DNA of 64,000 nucleotides from Bradyrhizobium sp. CCGB12 (GCF_024199845.1 NZ_JANADO010000002.1:248001-312000), one strand, 5' to 3'; counted from the first letter of the stretch, positions 8,833-16,620 are shown. The notes: a model not told the origin generated them from the sequence alone. Numbers and translations: made by a program.

Positions 8833-9534
8833 TCAGGCCGAGTAGAAGGCGAAAGGCGCATAGAATCCACTCTTGCCGCTGATCTCCCACTGGAGATCGA
8901 AGTCTCTGTACGCGGTATGCGTGGATTTCGCGGCCACGTATGGAAACGGTCTTCGCGGCAAGTTCTCGACACGGATCTCCTTGCCGTCCAGCCCCTCGAT
9001 CGCAGTGATGTCGGCATCCCCGATTCCGGCGATTGCCATCTTCCAGTTCCGTCCTTGAACCTCGAACGTGATCGGCACAAATTTGACGCCGAGCACTTCG
9101 GCGACCGATCCGGCCTGCGCCGCAAATGCACCGCCCGGCTTGAAGGAGAAGATCGCGCTCAGCGCCTCGCGCTGCGCGGGGTTGGCCCGCTCGTCGATGT
9201 AGAACGCCCCTCGCCAATTGCCTTTCGCCATGTGGCTTGGCGAAAAGTTCATTCTCACCACGTTCAAGCCATCGAGCGTCACGTCGCCTTTCCGGCCGGA
9301 TTCAACATGGTAGCCGAGAAGGACCGTACACAAACCGGTGGTCGGGGCATTTCCGACGACGCAAGGGCACATTGCCTCGCAATTGCAGGCTTCCATGTAG
9401 AGGCCCTTGACATTCCACGTGCCCTTCTCCTCCGCCGCTTGCGCAACCCGGACGGGGCGCAGTGCGCTGAGAACAGACGCAGCAGTTATTGAGCCAGCAA
9501 TGTCGAGCAAACGGCGACGGGAGAATGGTGCCAT
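8833..9534 (-). CDS. DUF1326 protein with Tat signal
   Basis: A 233-residue exported protein. The N-terminus MAPFSRRRLLDIAG is a twin-arginine signal, followed by a hydrophobic stretch ending at AQAAEE. The mature part begins with the DUF1326 cysteine cluster ACNCEAMCPCVVG, a likely metal site. A GGAGG ribosome site lies 5 bp from the second of two consecutive ATGs, so I start at 9534. Export by Tat suggests it folds or loads cofactor in the cytoplasm. It is first in an operon with the DUF2182 protein. Confidence 0.8.
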   Translation of the reverse strand: MAPFSRRRLLDIAGSITAASVLSALRPVRVAQAAEEKGTWNVKGLYMEACNCEAMCPCVVGNAPTTGLCTVLLGYHVESGRKGDVTLDGLNVVRMNFSPSHMAKGNWRGAFYIDERANPAQREALSAIFSFKPGGAFAAQAGSVAEVLGVKFVPITFEVQGRNWKMAIAGIGDADITAIEGLDGKEIRVENLPRRPFPYVAAKSTHTAYRDFDLQWEISGKSGFYAPFAFYSA

Positions 9535-9594
9535 CATAACCTCCCCGCGTATATTGATGAGCGTAGTAGACGCGCTGTCAGTATCAAACGTTGG

Positions 9595-9619
9595 AGTCAC
9601 ACTTGACCTAGGTGTGACT
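9595..9619. promoter_or_regulatory. Inverted repeat upstream of the DUF1326 operon
   Basis: AGTCACAC and GTGTGACT form a perfect 8-bp inverted repeat around a 9-bp spacer, about 60-85 bp upstream of the DUF1326 start. Position and symmetry fit a dimeric repressor or activator site. No regulator gene is adjacent. Confidence 0.5.
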
Positions 9620-9657
9620 GAGCGCAACTGACGTGAGTATAGCCCTGTGGACGATCC

Positions 9658-9930
9658 TTAGGTAGCAGCTTTCCAAGCGACCGATTTGATGAAAAGGCAG
9701 ATTCGGGCAGCGGCTCTGACATGCTTCTTTGTGTGTTGGCCTGCTGGGTCAAACGACGATGTGGGTCTGAAGACCGCTGAGGTCAAAAGCAGGCTTGAGC
9801 CATAGGCGCCGCTGCCCATGTCCACTATGGGTCTCACAAGCAGCGGTCGAGGCAAGCACGGCTGCGCATCCGGTCCACCGCCGCCGACATCGCAATAGCT
9901 AATGGCGTCCGGCGCGGCCATGCCTTGGAA
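9658..9930. other. Intergenic with degenerate dispersed repeat
   Basis: No supported gene. It contains GGTCAAACGAC, GGTCTGAAG and GGTCAAAAGCAGGC spaced like the repeat copies at 7.9 and 11.3 kb. Confidence 0.35.
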
Positions 9931-9998
9931 TGCCTCAGCTACAAGATTGCGAAAAAGCCGCCGCCGGTTTGGACGGCGACGACTTCTTCTTTACGCGC

Positions 9999-10235
9999 TC
10001 AGACGGCAGCGACTACCCGTCGCATCACATGAAGGAAACAGTTAGCGGGCGCTGCGACGCCATCAATTGGATGACGCTCCTGCTTGCGCAATTCATCGAC
10101 TAGACGTTCGAGGTAGGGCGGCACAGGCGAGGCTTCGAGAGATAAGCTCTGTTGCAAGCTGTCACCCACTTCGTCACAGATCGACCGGGCAGTCTTATGG
10201 TCGATGTGGTCCGATATTCGATTGGTCAAATCCAT
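9999..10235 (-). CDS. Small protein, NepR-like pattern
   Basis: A 78-residue protein beginning MDLTNRISDHIDHKTAR. Its middle part, VGDSLQQSLSLEASPVPPYL followed by ERLVDELRKQE, follows the NepR anti-sigma pattern (helix, then P-x-P before a leucine-rich second helix). The ribosome site is GAAAGG. NepR binds the sigma factor EcfG in the alphaproteobacterial general stress response. The assignment rests on a short pattern only, and neither ecfG nor phyR is in the window. Confidence 0.45.
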   Translation of the reverse strand: MDLTNRISDHIDHKTARSICDEVGDSLQQSLSLEASPVPPYLERLVDELRKQERHPIDGVAAPANCFLHVMRRVVAAV

Positions 10236-10677
10236 ATCGCGACCTTTCGATAGGCCCCATGATTAACTTAAGTTACAGGGATGCGAAAATGTTTCGCGCA
10301 CCTTCGAAAAATCCGACCGTTCCATTTAATGGAACGAAGACACTATGCGTCAAACCGATTGGCATCGTCAGCGCTGATACCAACAACCCGCCGAGTTAGT
10401 GAACCTCTTGGGCGCGACTTTCAACACGTTCAGAATGTCCGTTCCGGGTCGATCGCCCCACTTTGACAGCGCGCCGCGAACTTCCACACTTTCCCGATCA
10501 GCGGACATTGTTAAATCAGGTGCGTCAGGCCCGAAAAGGGCCAAGAGGCGATGACTCGGCGTCACGCAAAAAAGTAAAGCCCCGCCAAGGAAGTGGTCGG
10601 CACCTCCGTGTACTTCCGGTTGAACCTTCGCGCGGTTCCGACGACCCACGCAATTGGGCTGGGAAACGGAGGTTTCC

Positions 10678-11094
10678 ATGATCAGTTCCAATGGACGCCC
10701 GGTGCATCTTTATCGGTCGATCGTAGCGCGGGCGGTGGGATTGTGTGCGGTCACATTTTTCGGCATCAACACAGCCTATTCACATGACCTGATGCGACCA
10801 GAACTGAACGCTTGGTTCAAAAGTCTCAAGAATAAGGCAGGTGAGCCGTGCTGTGATGGTGGGGACGGCCAACATGCGGAGGCCGAGTGGGATATGGCAA
10901 AAAGTGGCTATAGAGTCCTTCTGAAGCATCCGCATAGGCCAAACGAACCCGGGCAATGGTTTGACGTGCCAAACTCTGTCGTGCTCAACCGGCAGAACCT
11001 CAGCGGCAGGGCGATGGTTTGGTGGTGGCCGTCCTACGACAATGGAAGAATGACTCCTATGTGGCGCTGCTTCATTCCCGGACCGGAGGGATGA
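10678..11094 (+). CDS. Secreted hypothetical protein with conserved Trp/Cys motifs
   Basis: A 138-residue exported protein with a signal segment (about 13-38, ending NTAYSHD). The mature part has EPCCDGGDGQHAEAEWDM, GQWFDVPNSVVL and a C-terminal MVWWWPSYDNG...MWRCFIPG. The start at 10678 follows GGAGG with 5-bp spacing. The CC pair and late Cys could form disulfides or bind metal. The pattern is familiar from rhizobial periplasmic hypothetical proteins. Function unknown. Confidence 0.7.
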   Translation: MISSNGRPVHLYRSIVARAVGLCAVTFFGINTAYSHDLMRPELNAWFKSLKNKAGEPCCDGGDGQHAEAEWDMAKSGYRVLLKHPHRPNEPGQWFDVPNSVVLNRQNLSGRAMVWWWPSYDNGRMTPMWRCFIPGPEG

Positions 11095-11264
11095 TCCTCC
11101 TTGGGAAAACAATAGCACCCGTAAGTCCGCTTCGGGTCTTGGCTGTGTGAAAACGCGAAGACGCTCAATCGCGATAGAAGAAGTTATTCGTCCAAGACCG
11201 TTTTAGTCGCTCAACGCAAGCGGATTCAACTTCGAGATCGAACTGAAAAATATCATTCTTTGTC

Positions 11265-11465
11265 AAGTCCAGGGTCAAAAGCAGCGGTCAGCCCATCAGT
11301 AGGGCGACGACCGGCTTCCCTCAGATAGCAGACATAGCAGTCGTGGTCGTGGTGTTCAGCTCAGGGCCAGAGGCTGCCTAACCCTTACCCTGGAGTTGTT
11401 CGACGGACATTCCCGCTCCTTTGACAAGGTTCACGTCCCGCTTGTTACTTTGGGTCAAAGCGGAC
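11265..11465. repeat. Degenerate dispersed repeat region
   Basis: Contains GGGTCAAAAGCAGCGGTC and, near the end, GTCCCGCTTG facing CAAAGCGGAC, an imperfect hairpin of the same type as at 7884-7908. No coding potential is seen between 11095 and 11477. Confidence 0.4.
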
Positions 11466-11477
11466 TAACAGTTCGCT

Positions 11478-11666
11478 TCAGGGACTGCTTGCTCCTCTCA
11501 AGTGTCCTCTAGCGGCAGCTTCGCTGCCAGGTGGGGCCAGGTTGCGCTCGATGATGCCGCGGAGCTCGGGATCGACTTCGTCGATGATGGCGAAGTTCTC
11601 GAGCTGAAGGCGGAGCCCTTCCAGTTGATCTGGATCAAGCACACCGCGGTAGATTTCAATCGGCAT
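11478..11666 (-). CDS. Small hypothetical protein, 62 aa
   Basis: A 62-residue protein beginning MPIEIYRGVLDPDQLEGL. Its ATG lies inside the last codons of the preceding gene, so it is probably translated by coupling. Mostly helical, acidic N-terminal two-thirds, no signal. Function unknown. Confidence 0.5.
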   Translation of the reverse strand: MPIEIYRGVLDPDQLEGLRLQLENFAIIDEVDPELRGIIERNLAPPGSEAAARGHLRGASSP

Positions 11667-11868
11667 CAGAGGGCGGTCTGGCGAGCTTGCGGTCAAGATC
11701 CTGCACGGCCTCAACCACCTCTTGGTCATCGAGCACGGCAAGCAAGGCATCGATCGTCACCTTTTCGTTGGGACAGCCTGGCTCTACGTGGCGAGCCAGG
11801 ATGTTCTGCGCGCTCTGGATGGCGAGCAGCAGTTGCTTCTCTGGCCTAATCTGGCGCATGGCGCTCAT
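11656..11868 (-). CDS. Small hypothetical protein, 70 aa
   Basis: A 70-residue helical protein beginning MSAMRQIRPEKQLLLAIQSA, with GGAGG 4 bp before the ATG. Its start overlaps the stop of the ligase fragment upstream (ATGA type) and its end overlaps the next small gene, so this was a three-gene operon. Context suggests a former link to DNA repair, but the sequence itself shows no known domain. Confidence 0.6.
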   Translation of the reverse strand: MSAMRQIRPEKQLLLAIQSAQNILARHVEPGCPNEKVTIDALLAVLDDQEVVEAVQDLDRKLARPPSDAD

Positions 11869-12110
11869 CGGTCCTCCCGCAGGCCCTTGAAGAATGGACG
11901 GCGCAGACGGCCGTCGGCCGACTTCGCTCGGTACTCGATTTCGGCGAGGCTTCGGTTCAACCCAGATGGCCTTTGAGTGATGCGCTTGCTGTAGGGCTGG
12001 GTCTTCTTGAAGCGCTTCGTCCAGTTGCGGCGCGCGAAGACCGTGATGGCTGCATTGGGTAGCAGCCGCAAGAAGGTGGAAGGCCGCCTGAAAGGCCCGC
12101 GCTGAGCAGT
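11865..12110 (-). pseudogene. C-terminal fragment of a LigD-type DNA ligase
   Basis: One frame reads KAIWVEP and the neighbouring frame continues SLAEIEYRAKSADGRLRRPF then FKGLREDR and stop. Joined, this is the OB-fold end of an ATP-dependent ligase of the LigD group (WVEP, then EYRA, then F-x-GLRED). Upstream sequence toward 12300 gives only scattered matches. The adenylation domain is missing, so it is a truncated, frameshifted relic. Confidence 0.65.
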
Positions 12111-12139
12111 GCGACCCGGGGCCGGTCAAACAAAGGCAA

Positions 12140-12166
12140 CCAGCCGTGGTGAGCGGCTGGGTTTTT
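12140..12166 (+). terminator. Orphan rho-independent terminator
   Basis: CCAGCCG and CGGCTGG form a 7-bp GC-rich stem with a 7-nt loop, followed by GTTTTT. It points along the plus strand, but no plus-strand gene precedes it, so it may be left from a lost gene. Confidence 0.6.
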
Positions 12167-12358
12167 ACGTAAGCGATCTGCGTTGGGCACAGCGTAAACG
12201 GTGTTGCAGCCTCCAATTGAGCTAAAGTCTCGCTCTTCGTTGTTTCGCACGACGTGCGCAGCGACCGTCGAAGTGCACGCATCCTGTGGCGAACTCTGGA
12301 CATCGATTGCGCCGGAACGTCCGGAAACTATGAGCGTTTTTCTGAGAGAGGTATTGCC

Positions 12359-12703
12359 ATGACTCATACTGTTCTGGTTGTAGATGATGATCCCAACGTC
12401 CTCGAGGTCATCGCAAGTATGCTTGAGGATCTGGGCTGCGAGGTGCTGACTGCAAGCAGTGGTGCGGAAGCTTTGGATATGCTTGTCGCGCAGAATGCGA
12501 TTTCGATCCTGATCACCGACATCAATATGCCCGCCATGGACGGCCACGAACTGGCTGAGCGGGCAACGCGTCTTCGCCCAGAGCTGAAGATTCTACAGCT
12601 GTCCGGCCGAGAGCGAAGACGGGACGCCTATCCCATGATCAGGAAACCGTTCGACGAACAGGAATTGGCTCGCGTGATGCAGCAAACGACAGGGGCATGT
12701 TAG
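12359..12703 (+). CDS. Single-domain response regulator
   Basis: A 114-residue receiver: LVVDDDPN near the N-terminus, phospho-acceptor Asp54 in ILITDINMP, and IRKPFDEQEL with the conserved lysine near the end. The loop that normally carries the switch Ser/Thr reads LQLSGRERRR and is a little short. GAGAGG stands before the ATG. No output domain or kinase is next to it. Likely a stand-alone phospho-acceptor as in the sdRR group of alphaproteobacteria. Confidence 0.85.
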   Translation: MTHTVLVVDDDPNVLEVIASMLEDLGCEVLTASSGAEALDMLVAQNAISILITDINMPAMDGHELAERATRLRPELKILQLSGRERRRDAYPMIRKPFDEQELARVMQQTTGAC

Positions 12704-13070
12704 TGCTGGCAGCTAGCACGTGAGTGGCGGCCAGTGGCCTGAGCCCACATACAACCAGCACGCTTCACGGCCTCAGCCTCCAAGCGAAAGGAGCCTCGGG
12801 GACACCGGTTCCCCATTCAACCGCCACGATGCCTAGGAGCGGAAGCCATGCTGTCCGCACGATAGCAGGCCTCTCTCCATCGCGTCTCGGTCGGGCGATC
12901 CGGACTCATAACGACAGATCCTACCGCCATTTCAGGACTGGGCGAGTCGCCAGTGCGTCGAAACAACAGCTCCTTCAGCGGCCGCGGCTATCCAAGGATG
13001 ACGGCATCGCTATCGATCACTTCTGCCGGTTCTTCAGAGCTGCCTCAGCAATCCAGGGATAACGTTTCGC
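12704..13070. other. Intergenic, no gene seen
   Basis: A 112-codon plus-strand frame exists at 12724-13062, but it is Ser/Thr/Arg-rich without domain character or ribosome site. Judged non-coding. Confidence 0.4.
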
Positions 13071-13226
13071 TCAGTCGGTGCCGTTGCGAGACAACAGGCG
13101 CACACGCTCGTCCTCCCGGATGACCAGCATCCGGTAGCCGTCGTGTTTTACTTCATGGATCCAGTCAGGCCCTGAAGGGACTTGCTTGGCGGCGGTGGCG
13201 AGGCAGAGTTCGTACGCCATACTCAT
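13071..13226 (-). pseudogene. N-terminal fragment of an ATP-dependent DNA ligase
   Basis: A 51-residue frame starting MSMAYELCLATAAKQVPSGP and containing the adenylation motif HEVKHDGYRM (K-x-DG with the catalytic lysine) and LLSRNGTD, then stop. Intact ligases continue for 250 or more residues after this point. It is the third ligase relic in 9 kb and the only one retaining an intact motif I. Confidence 0.75.
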
Positions 13227-13498
13227 AGGCCGAACATAAGTTTTCCGCTTACTTTACAAGTCGGGAACAAGGGCATGACACCTCGGACTGGTCTCAATAT
13301 AGGACGCTGCCGGTCTCGAAATAACTGTCCCGGCAGCGATTTATTCTCAAACTGAGTGCTGAAATCCCAGTTGGTTTCGACTGGGCAACAGCCAAGCCAC
13401 AGGTTTGCGACAGGCGTCCGCCGGTTCACGCTGGCGGGGCCTTATGCCCTTTGGCGTGTCGCGCCGATCATGCGGACCCGCAGTGCCGGCCGCAGGCC

Positions 13499-13515
13499 CT
13501 GTCACTAGGTGACAG
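13499..13515. promoter_or_regulatory. Perfect short palindrome
   Basis: CTGTCAC-TAG-GTGACAG, 7-bp arms with a 3-bp centre, in a non-coding stretch. The decamer GGCCTAGTTT also occurs twice just downstream (about 13542 and 13564). It could be a protein-binding site or a recombination remnant. Confidence 0.35.
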
Positions 13516-13571
13516 TTGTGGCCATTGCGTCAGGGTACAGCGGCCTAGTTTCAAAGTCGTAGTGGCCTAGT

Positions 13572-13688
13572 TTGGACCAGGCCGAGCGCCTACGAGCAGA
13601 GATGGAGCGGCTGGAACGCAAGCTCCGGGAGATCGACGTAAGTAGGCTTCCTTCTTGTCGGTGTGCGCTGGCGGGCCCTTCTTTATGA
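13572..13688 (+). CDS. Short coiled-coil ORF, possibly a fragment
   Basis: From a TTG the frame reads LDQAERLRAEMERLERKLRE, a clear heptad-like charged helix, then loses character before TGA (38 residues). No good ribosome site. It may be the start of a truncated protein. Confidence 0.3.
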   Translation: MDQAERLRAEMERLERKLREIDVSRLPSCRCALAGPSL

Positions 13689-13804
13689 CGCTCCTTGGCT
13701 GACCCGAAGGGTTGATTTGGGAAGGTGCCTGGTTCGTTTTAATGCTCACAAGGTGACATGATTTTTGATCGGTTCTAAAATGGTTCCAGCTTCGGAACGA
13801 GGCG

Positions 13805-14005
13805 GTGTTTTGGAGCCGGATCACGCGAGAGTTTCGCGCATATATAATCGATGGCGAGGGGCACATAACGCTCCGAATTGACCTTGACGCGCAGGACGAG
13901 ACGGAGGCTAGGGAGCGAGCCAAATTGCTTGTAGACGGGCAGGCCGTGGAGCTTTGGGAAGGCGCAACCAGGCTCGATAGGTTTGAGCCCATCAGCAGGC
14001 ACTGA
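13805..14005 (+). CDS. Conserved small rhizobial protein, 66 aa
   Basis: A 66-residue protein with EFRAYIIDGEGHITLRIDLD, then ARERAKLLVDGQAVELWEG. This pattern (x-YRAY-x6-GHI, followed by AK-LVDG-x-VELW) is common among small multi-copy proteins of Bradyrhizobium. The start is a GTG at 13805 after GAACGAGG. Soluble alpha/beta fold, no known function. Confidence 0.7.
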   Translation: MFWSRITREFRAYIIDGEGHITLRIDLDAQDETEARERAKLLVDGQAVELWEGATRLDRFEPISRH

Positions 14006-14077
14006 GGTCGCCTCAGTTGCCACCTTTCCTTTGATATAGCTCAAACGGTATCGGCGTCTGCGGCATTCCATCCAGTC

Positions 14078-14212
14078 ATGCCCGAACCCGACAAACAGAA
14101 TGAGGGTAGGGCAGTCCAGCCGTCGCGCTTGGATGAGGCGCGGCGCCTGATTGAGGAATACGTCGCCGACCTCCGCGAGATCATCAGAAAGCTACGTCAG
14201 AAGATGAATTAA
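14078..14212 (+). CDS. Small helical protein, 44 aa
   Basis: A 44-residue frame, MPEPDKQNEG, then DEARRLIEEYVADLREII followed by RKLRQKMN. Short helical proteins ending in this kind of DLREIIKKLR motif are familiar in Bradyrhizobium. Clean stop, no membrane segment. The ribosome site is weak. Function unknown. Confidence 0.5.
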   Translation: MPEPDKQNEGRAVQPSRLDEARRLIEEYVADLREIIRKLRQKMN

Positions 14213-14219
14213 GGCCGCC

Positions 14220-14522
14220 TCAGCAGGCGGTCTGCGTCTTCAAAAGCCGAACGTAAGTCCCGCTCTCATGCAGATCGAGCCAGCCTTGCTGGACAGCGTA
14301 CTTGATGCCGGCGAACTCGGAGCCGCTGCCCTTGAGGGTGTAGAGGAACGGCGCGTTGATCCTTTCGATATAGATGCGGCCGTCCTGGACGGGCTCGATG
14401 CGGGCGGCAAGTTGGACCAATGAGGCGCCGTAGTGACTTCTGAGCCGGAACCGTGCGCTCCCAGCTCTGCTTTTGTTTGAAGAAAAACACAGATTGTCAC
14501 CCCCGGGACCCGCCGCCACCAT
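14220..14522 (-). CDS. Hypothetical protein, start probably damaged
   Basis: The C-terminal two-thirds are convincing: SHYGASLVQLAARIEPVQDG, then RIYIERINAPFLYTLKGSGS and EFAGIKYAVQQGWLDLHESG. The N-terminal part is not. Upstream on the minus strand KSTVFGAQKTKD is followed by a stop and then LADRLA in another frame, which looks like the original beginning. So this is probably a gene whose 5' part has been disrupted. The ATG at 14522 is only the longest plausible start. Confidence 0.45.
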   Translation of the reverse strand: MVAAGPGGDNLCFSSNKSRAGSARFRLRSHYGASLVQLAARIEPVQDGRIYIERINAPFLYTLKGSGSEFAGIKYAVQQGWLDLHESGTYVRLLKTQTAC

Positions 14523-14728
14523 AGGGCGAGCCGATCGGCTAGGGCAACTAATCTTTGGTCTTTTGCGCTCCAAAGACGGTGCTCTTACGGGCCACCAATT
14601 GTGAACCATTTCACACTTTTGCGCTGCAGATAGCTGCTATAGCAGCAGCCGCTGGAGGATTTTAGGGACCAGTAACAGGCGCCGCCGGGACACCGTATTT
14701 CGAGCCCAGCGGCGTATTTTTTGCGCAG

Positions 14729-14962
14729 CTAGTCAGGCTTCGAACGCCGATCGTTCTCCGATCTGGAATCAACAAAGTCTGGCGGCGGTGTCATTCGTGG
14801 ACGTGGCTCAGGGGGCGCGTCGACCGAATCGTCCTCAGCCTTATCCGACTGCCTACGATTGATCACACGCCCGATCAGGCCGCTAATCACCAGCAATGTG
14901 CCCGCCGCAATGAGCCAGTGCGGCAGTTGCAACGATCCCATCGTGGTCTTGACCAAATCCAC
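14729..14962 (-). CDS. Small membrane protein, 77 aa
   Basis: A GTG-initiated frame with one strong helix (LPHWLIAAGTLLVISGLIG, about 13-31) followed by a basic turn (RVINRRQ) and a Pro-rich charged tail. Its GTG overlaps the stop codon of the next upstream gene (TAGTG), indicating coupling with the other two small genes up to 15410. Function unknown. Confidence 0.6.
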   Translation of the reverse strand: MDLVKTTMGSLQLPHWLIAAGTLLVISGLIGRVINRRQSDKAEDDSVDAPPEPRPRMTPPPDFVDSRSENDRRSKPD

Positions 14963-15208
14963 TATTTCTTCGCCTTCAACCCTAACTCCACCAGCCGCCG
15001 TATAGCTTCCGGCCGGCCGGGCATCTCAAGCTTGCGGCGCGGAAACATCTTGCCGAGGTAGTTGCCGGTCATTGCGCCCAAAAAGGCAAAAATCACTACA
15101 ATGGCCCAAGACGGCACGCCTAGCGGTGCCGCGAACGGCGATTCCGACGCCACCGACGAAGAAGCCAGCAAGAACGCCGATTATAGCCCCGACGAGCCAT
15201 CCCTTCAC
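14962..15208 (-). pseudogene. Two-helix membrane protein with an RHH-like tail, reading split over two frames
   Basis: From the GTG at 15208 one frame gives a first helix (WLVGAIIGVLAGFFVGGVG). The frame ending at 14962 gives a second (PSWAIVVIFAFLGAMTGNYL) and a tail EMPGRPEAIRRLVELGLKAK. The tail closely matches the last helix of the ribbon-helix-helix protein encoded just upstream (PGRPEAIRRLVEIGLRSK). A shift of frame near 15130-15180 is required to join the halves. Alternatively only the second frame (69 residues from 15171) is translated. Confidence 0.55.
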
Positions 15209-15212
15209 AGCG

Positions 15213-15410
15213 TCAACCCTTGGTCTTGCTCCGCAGCCCGATCTCTACCAGCCGTCGAATGGCCTCCGGCCGGCCAGGTAGGTCGTTCTGCTCGCGGCGC
15301 CAGTCATCTAACTCTTTCGCCATGTCTGGCTGGATACGAACCATAACCGGATCTCCGGTGACGGTGGGTCGCTTCTGTGGATTCGTGCGATCAACCATTG
15401 TCTTTTTCAT
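15213..15410 (-). CDS. Ribbon-helix-helix DNA-binding protein
   Basis: A 65-residue protein with the RHH pattern: beta strand DPVMVRIQPDM, helix AKELDDWRREQND and helix RPEAIRRLVEIGLRSK. Such proteins act as dimeric repressors, often of toxin-antitoxin or plasmid/island genes. It is first of three overlapping small genes (15410 to 14729), so it may regulate them. No toxin is recognised next to it. Confidence 0.75.
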   Translation of the reverse strand: MKKTMVDRTNPQKRPTVTGDPVMVRIQPDMAKELDDWRREQNDLPGRPEAIRRLVEIGLRSKTKG

Positions 15411-15613
15411 GGAATCATGATACCACGAAAATGCGCCTCGTGAATGGTCTCGGGACGGGGTAGGGGAGAAATACCAATGACTAATCTTGGTGCCACCGCC
15501 ACCGCCACCATCAAATCAATCCGTCCACGCCTTTTTGCGCGTACACCTATTATGCCGGCCTCCGAGCCGAGGGCTGCGAACCCGTAGTCTAACGGGGCGC
15601 GCTCTACATCAAT

Positions 15614-15760
15614 TTGGAGTCTGGGGGTCTGCGAGCGAGGGTGGGTCGGTGGGCCGCGTTTCACGATCCGGACGGCAAGCTCCGGCTAGAGTATGCGCGC
15701 GCGATGTGGGCAAGCCGAGCGTCGGACGACGAGGTCATTGAGCTGGGCGCTCGTCAGTAA
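15614..15760 (+). CDS. Short ORF, possibly the C-terminus of a lost gene
   Basis: Reading from TTG: ESGGLRARVGRWAAFHDPDG, then KLRLEYARAMWASRASDDEV and stop. Composition is protein-like, but there is no good start, so it may be a 3' remnant. Confidence 0.3.
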   Translation: MESGGLRARVGRWAAFHDPDGKLRLEYARAMWASRASDDEVIELGARQ

Positions 15761-16176
15761 GGGTACTAGAAGGGCCCGCTCCAGCGCATGTTGGGGGGCT
15801 TTCACTGTTGATCCCGCGAGGCTGGCTGGCTCTGACCATCTCTACTTTTTGCCAGCTATACGATCCAACGCGTTGATCAGGCGCTTCATGAAATCATCGA
15901 TCCAGCCGTCTCGATCCGCTTTAGGTTCGGGGCGCTTTTCGCATCGGCCGACGCGGGACGGCCGCTTCGTCTCGGTTTCCATATCTACCCCCATGGCTTA
16001 CGTGTAGTACCACAAGCGTGCAACTTTTGAGTATATGACACGCTGGAGACCTGCATTGCGCCAACCGGCTGGCTCCTCCGTGCCGACATTGAGCGGGGGC
16101 GGCGGCTTAAGAGCCCGCGCCGCCGAGGCTCGATTCCGTCTATCTGTCCACCCTCTGAACATCGCCGGGCGCGAGC
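15761..16176. other. Intergenic, no gene seen
   Basis: Several short frames on both strands, none with domain character, ribosome site or consistent codon use. Confidence 0.35.
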
Positions 16177-16368
16177 TTACTCGAACAGGCGCTGTTGCTT
16201 GTGGGTCAGCGCAATATTCAACACCTCCGCAGTCCAACCTTCCGGAACGGCTGCAAGGACCAACGTCAGCGCCTGGGTTGGCTTGGCTGCTGCAAGCCAA
16301 ACCTGGGTCTCTGCGCTGTCCCCGGTTACTTGAACGACGGTGAATGAGTTGCCGAAAGACTCGCCCAT
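16177..16368 (-). CDS. Small conserved protein, paralogue of the gene at 18471
   Basis: A 63-residue protein, MGESFGNSFTVVQVTGD, then QVWLAAAKPTQALTLVLAAV followed by PEGWTAEVLNIALTHKQQRL. It matches the gene at 18471-18707 over its whole length but ends 15 residues earlier. Beta-rich, soluble. The pair lies in two similar modules of this island. Function unknown. Confidence 0.65.
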   Translation of the reverse strand: MGESFGNSFTVVQVTGDSAETQVWLAAAKPTQALTLVLAAVPEGWTAEVLNIALTHKQQRLFE

Positions 16369-16407
16369 GTTTCCACCCGGCGGCGACTCTGAATTGGAGG
16401 TAGCGTT

Positions 16408-16600
16408 TCAAACTGGCGGCTTAGGCCCGGCGACGAAGCACTCGCTTATATGCGAGCCGGTTTCACACTGGCGGGCCTTTCGCAGCAGGTGCTCGCGCTC
16501 GATACCGGGGGCGGTGTCTTTAGCAGCTTCGCGCAAACGTTGGGCCTCTTCAGCAAGGCGCTCTTCAAGGGTTCGGATTTGCTTAAGGCGGTGTCTGGGG
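16408..16600 (-). pseudogene. 5'-truncated paralogue of the helical gene at 18740
   Basis: The frame reads RTLEERLAEEAQRLREAAKD, then REHLLRKARQCETGSHISE and stop. It parallels the gene at 18740-19000 (FEERLAEEAARLKEAA, then LRRARQAETASHINEW). No start codon exists in frame; upstream sequence belongs to the integrase remnant. Probably truncated when the modules rearranged. Confidence 0.55.
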
Positions 16601-16620
16601 GGACGCAGCGGAACCCCAAA

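Noticed and set aside
10280..10345. EcfG-type promoter (GGAAC and a GTT -10 box) upstream of the NepR-like gene
   Set aside because: GGAAC occurs on both strands here (GTTCCATTTAATGGAAC), but no GTT lies at the required 16-17 bp spacing.
15407..15664. 85-codon minus-strand frame upstream of the RHH gene
   Set aside because: No ribosome site or domain character; plus-strand text in part of the region is more protein-like.
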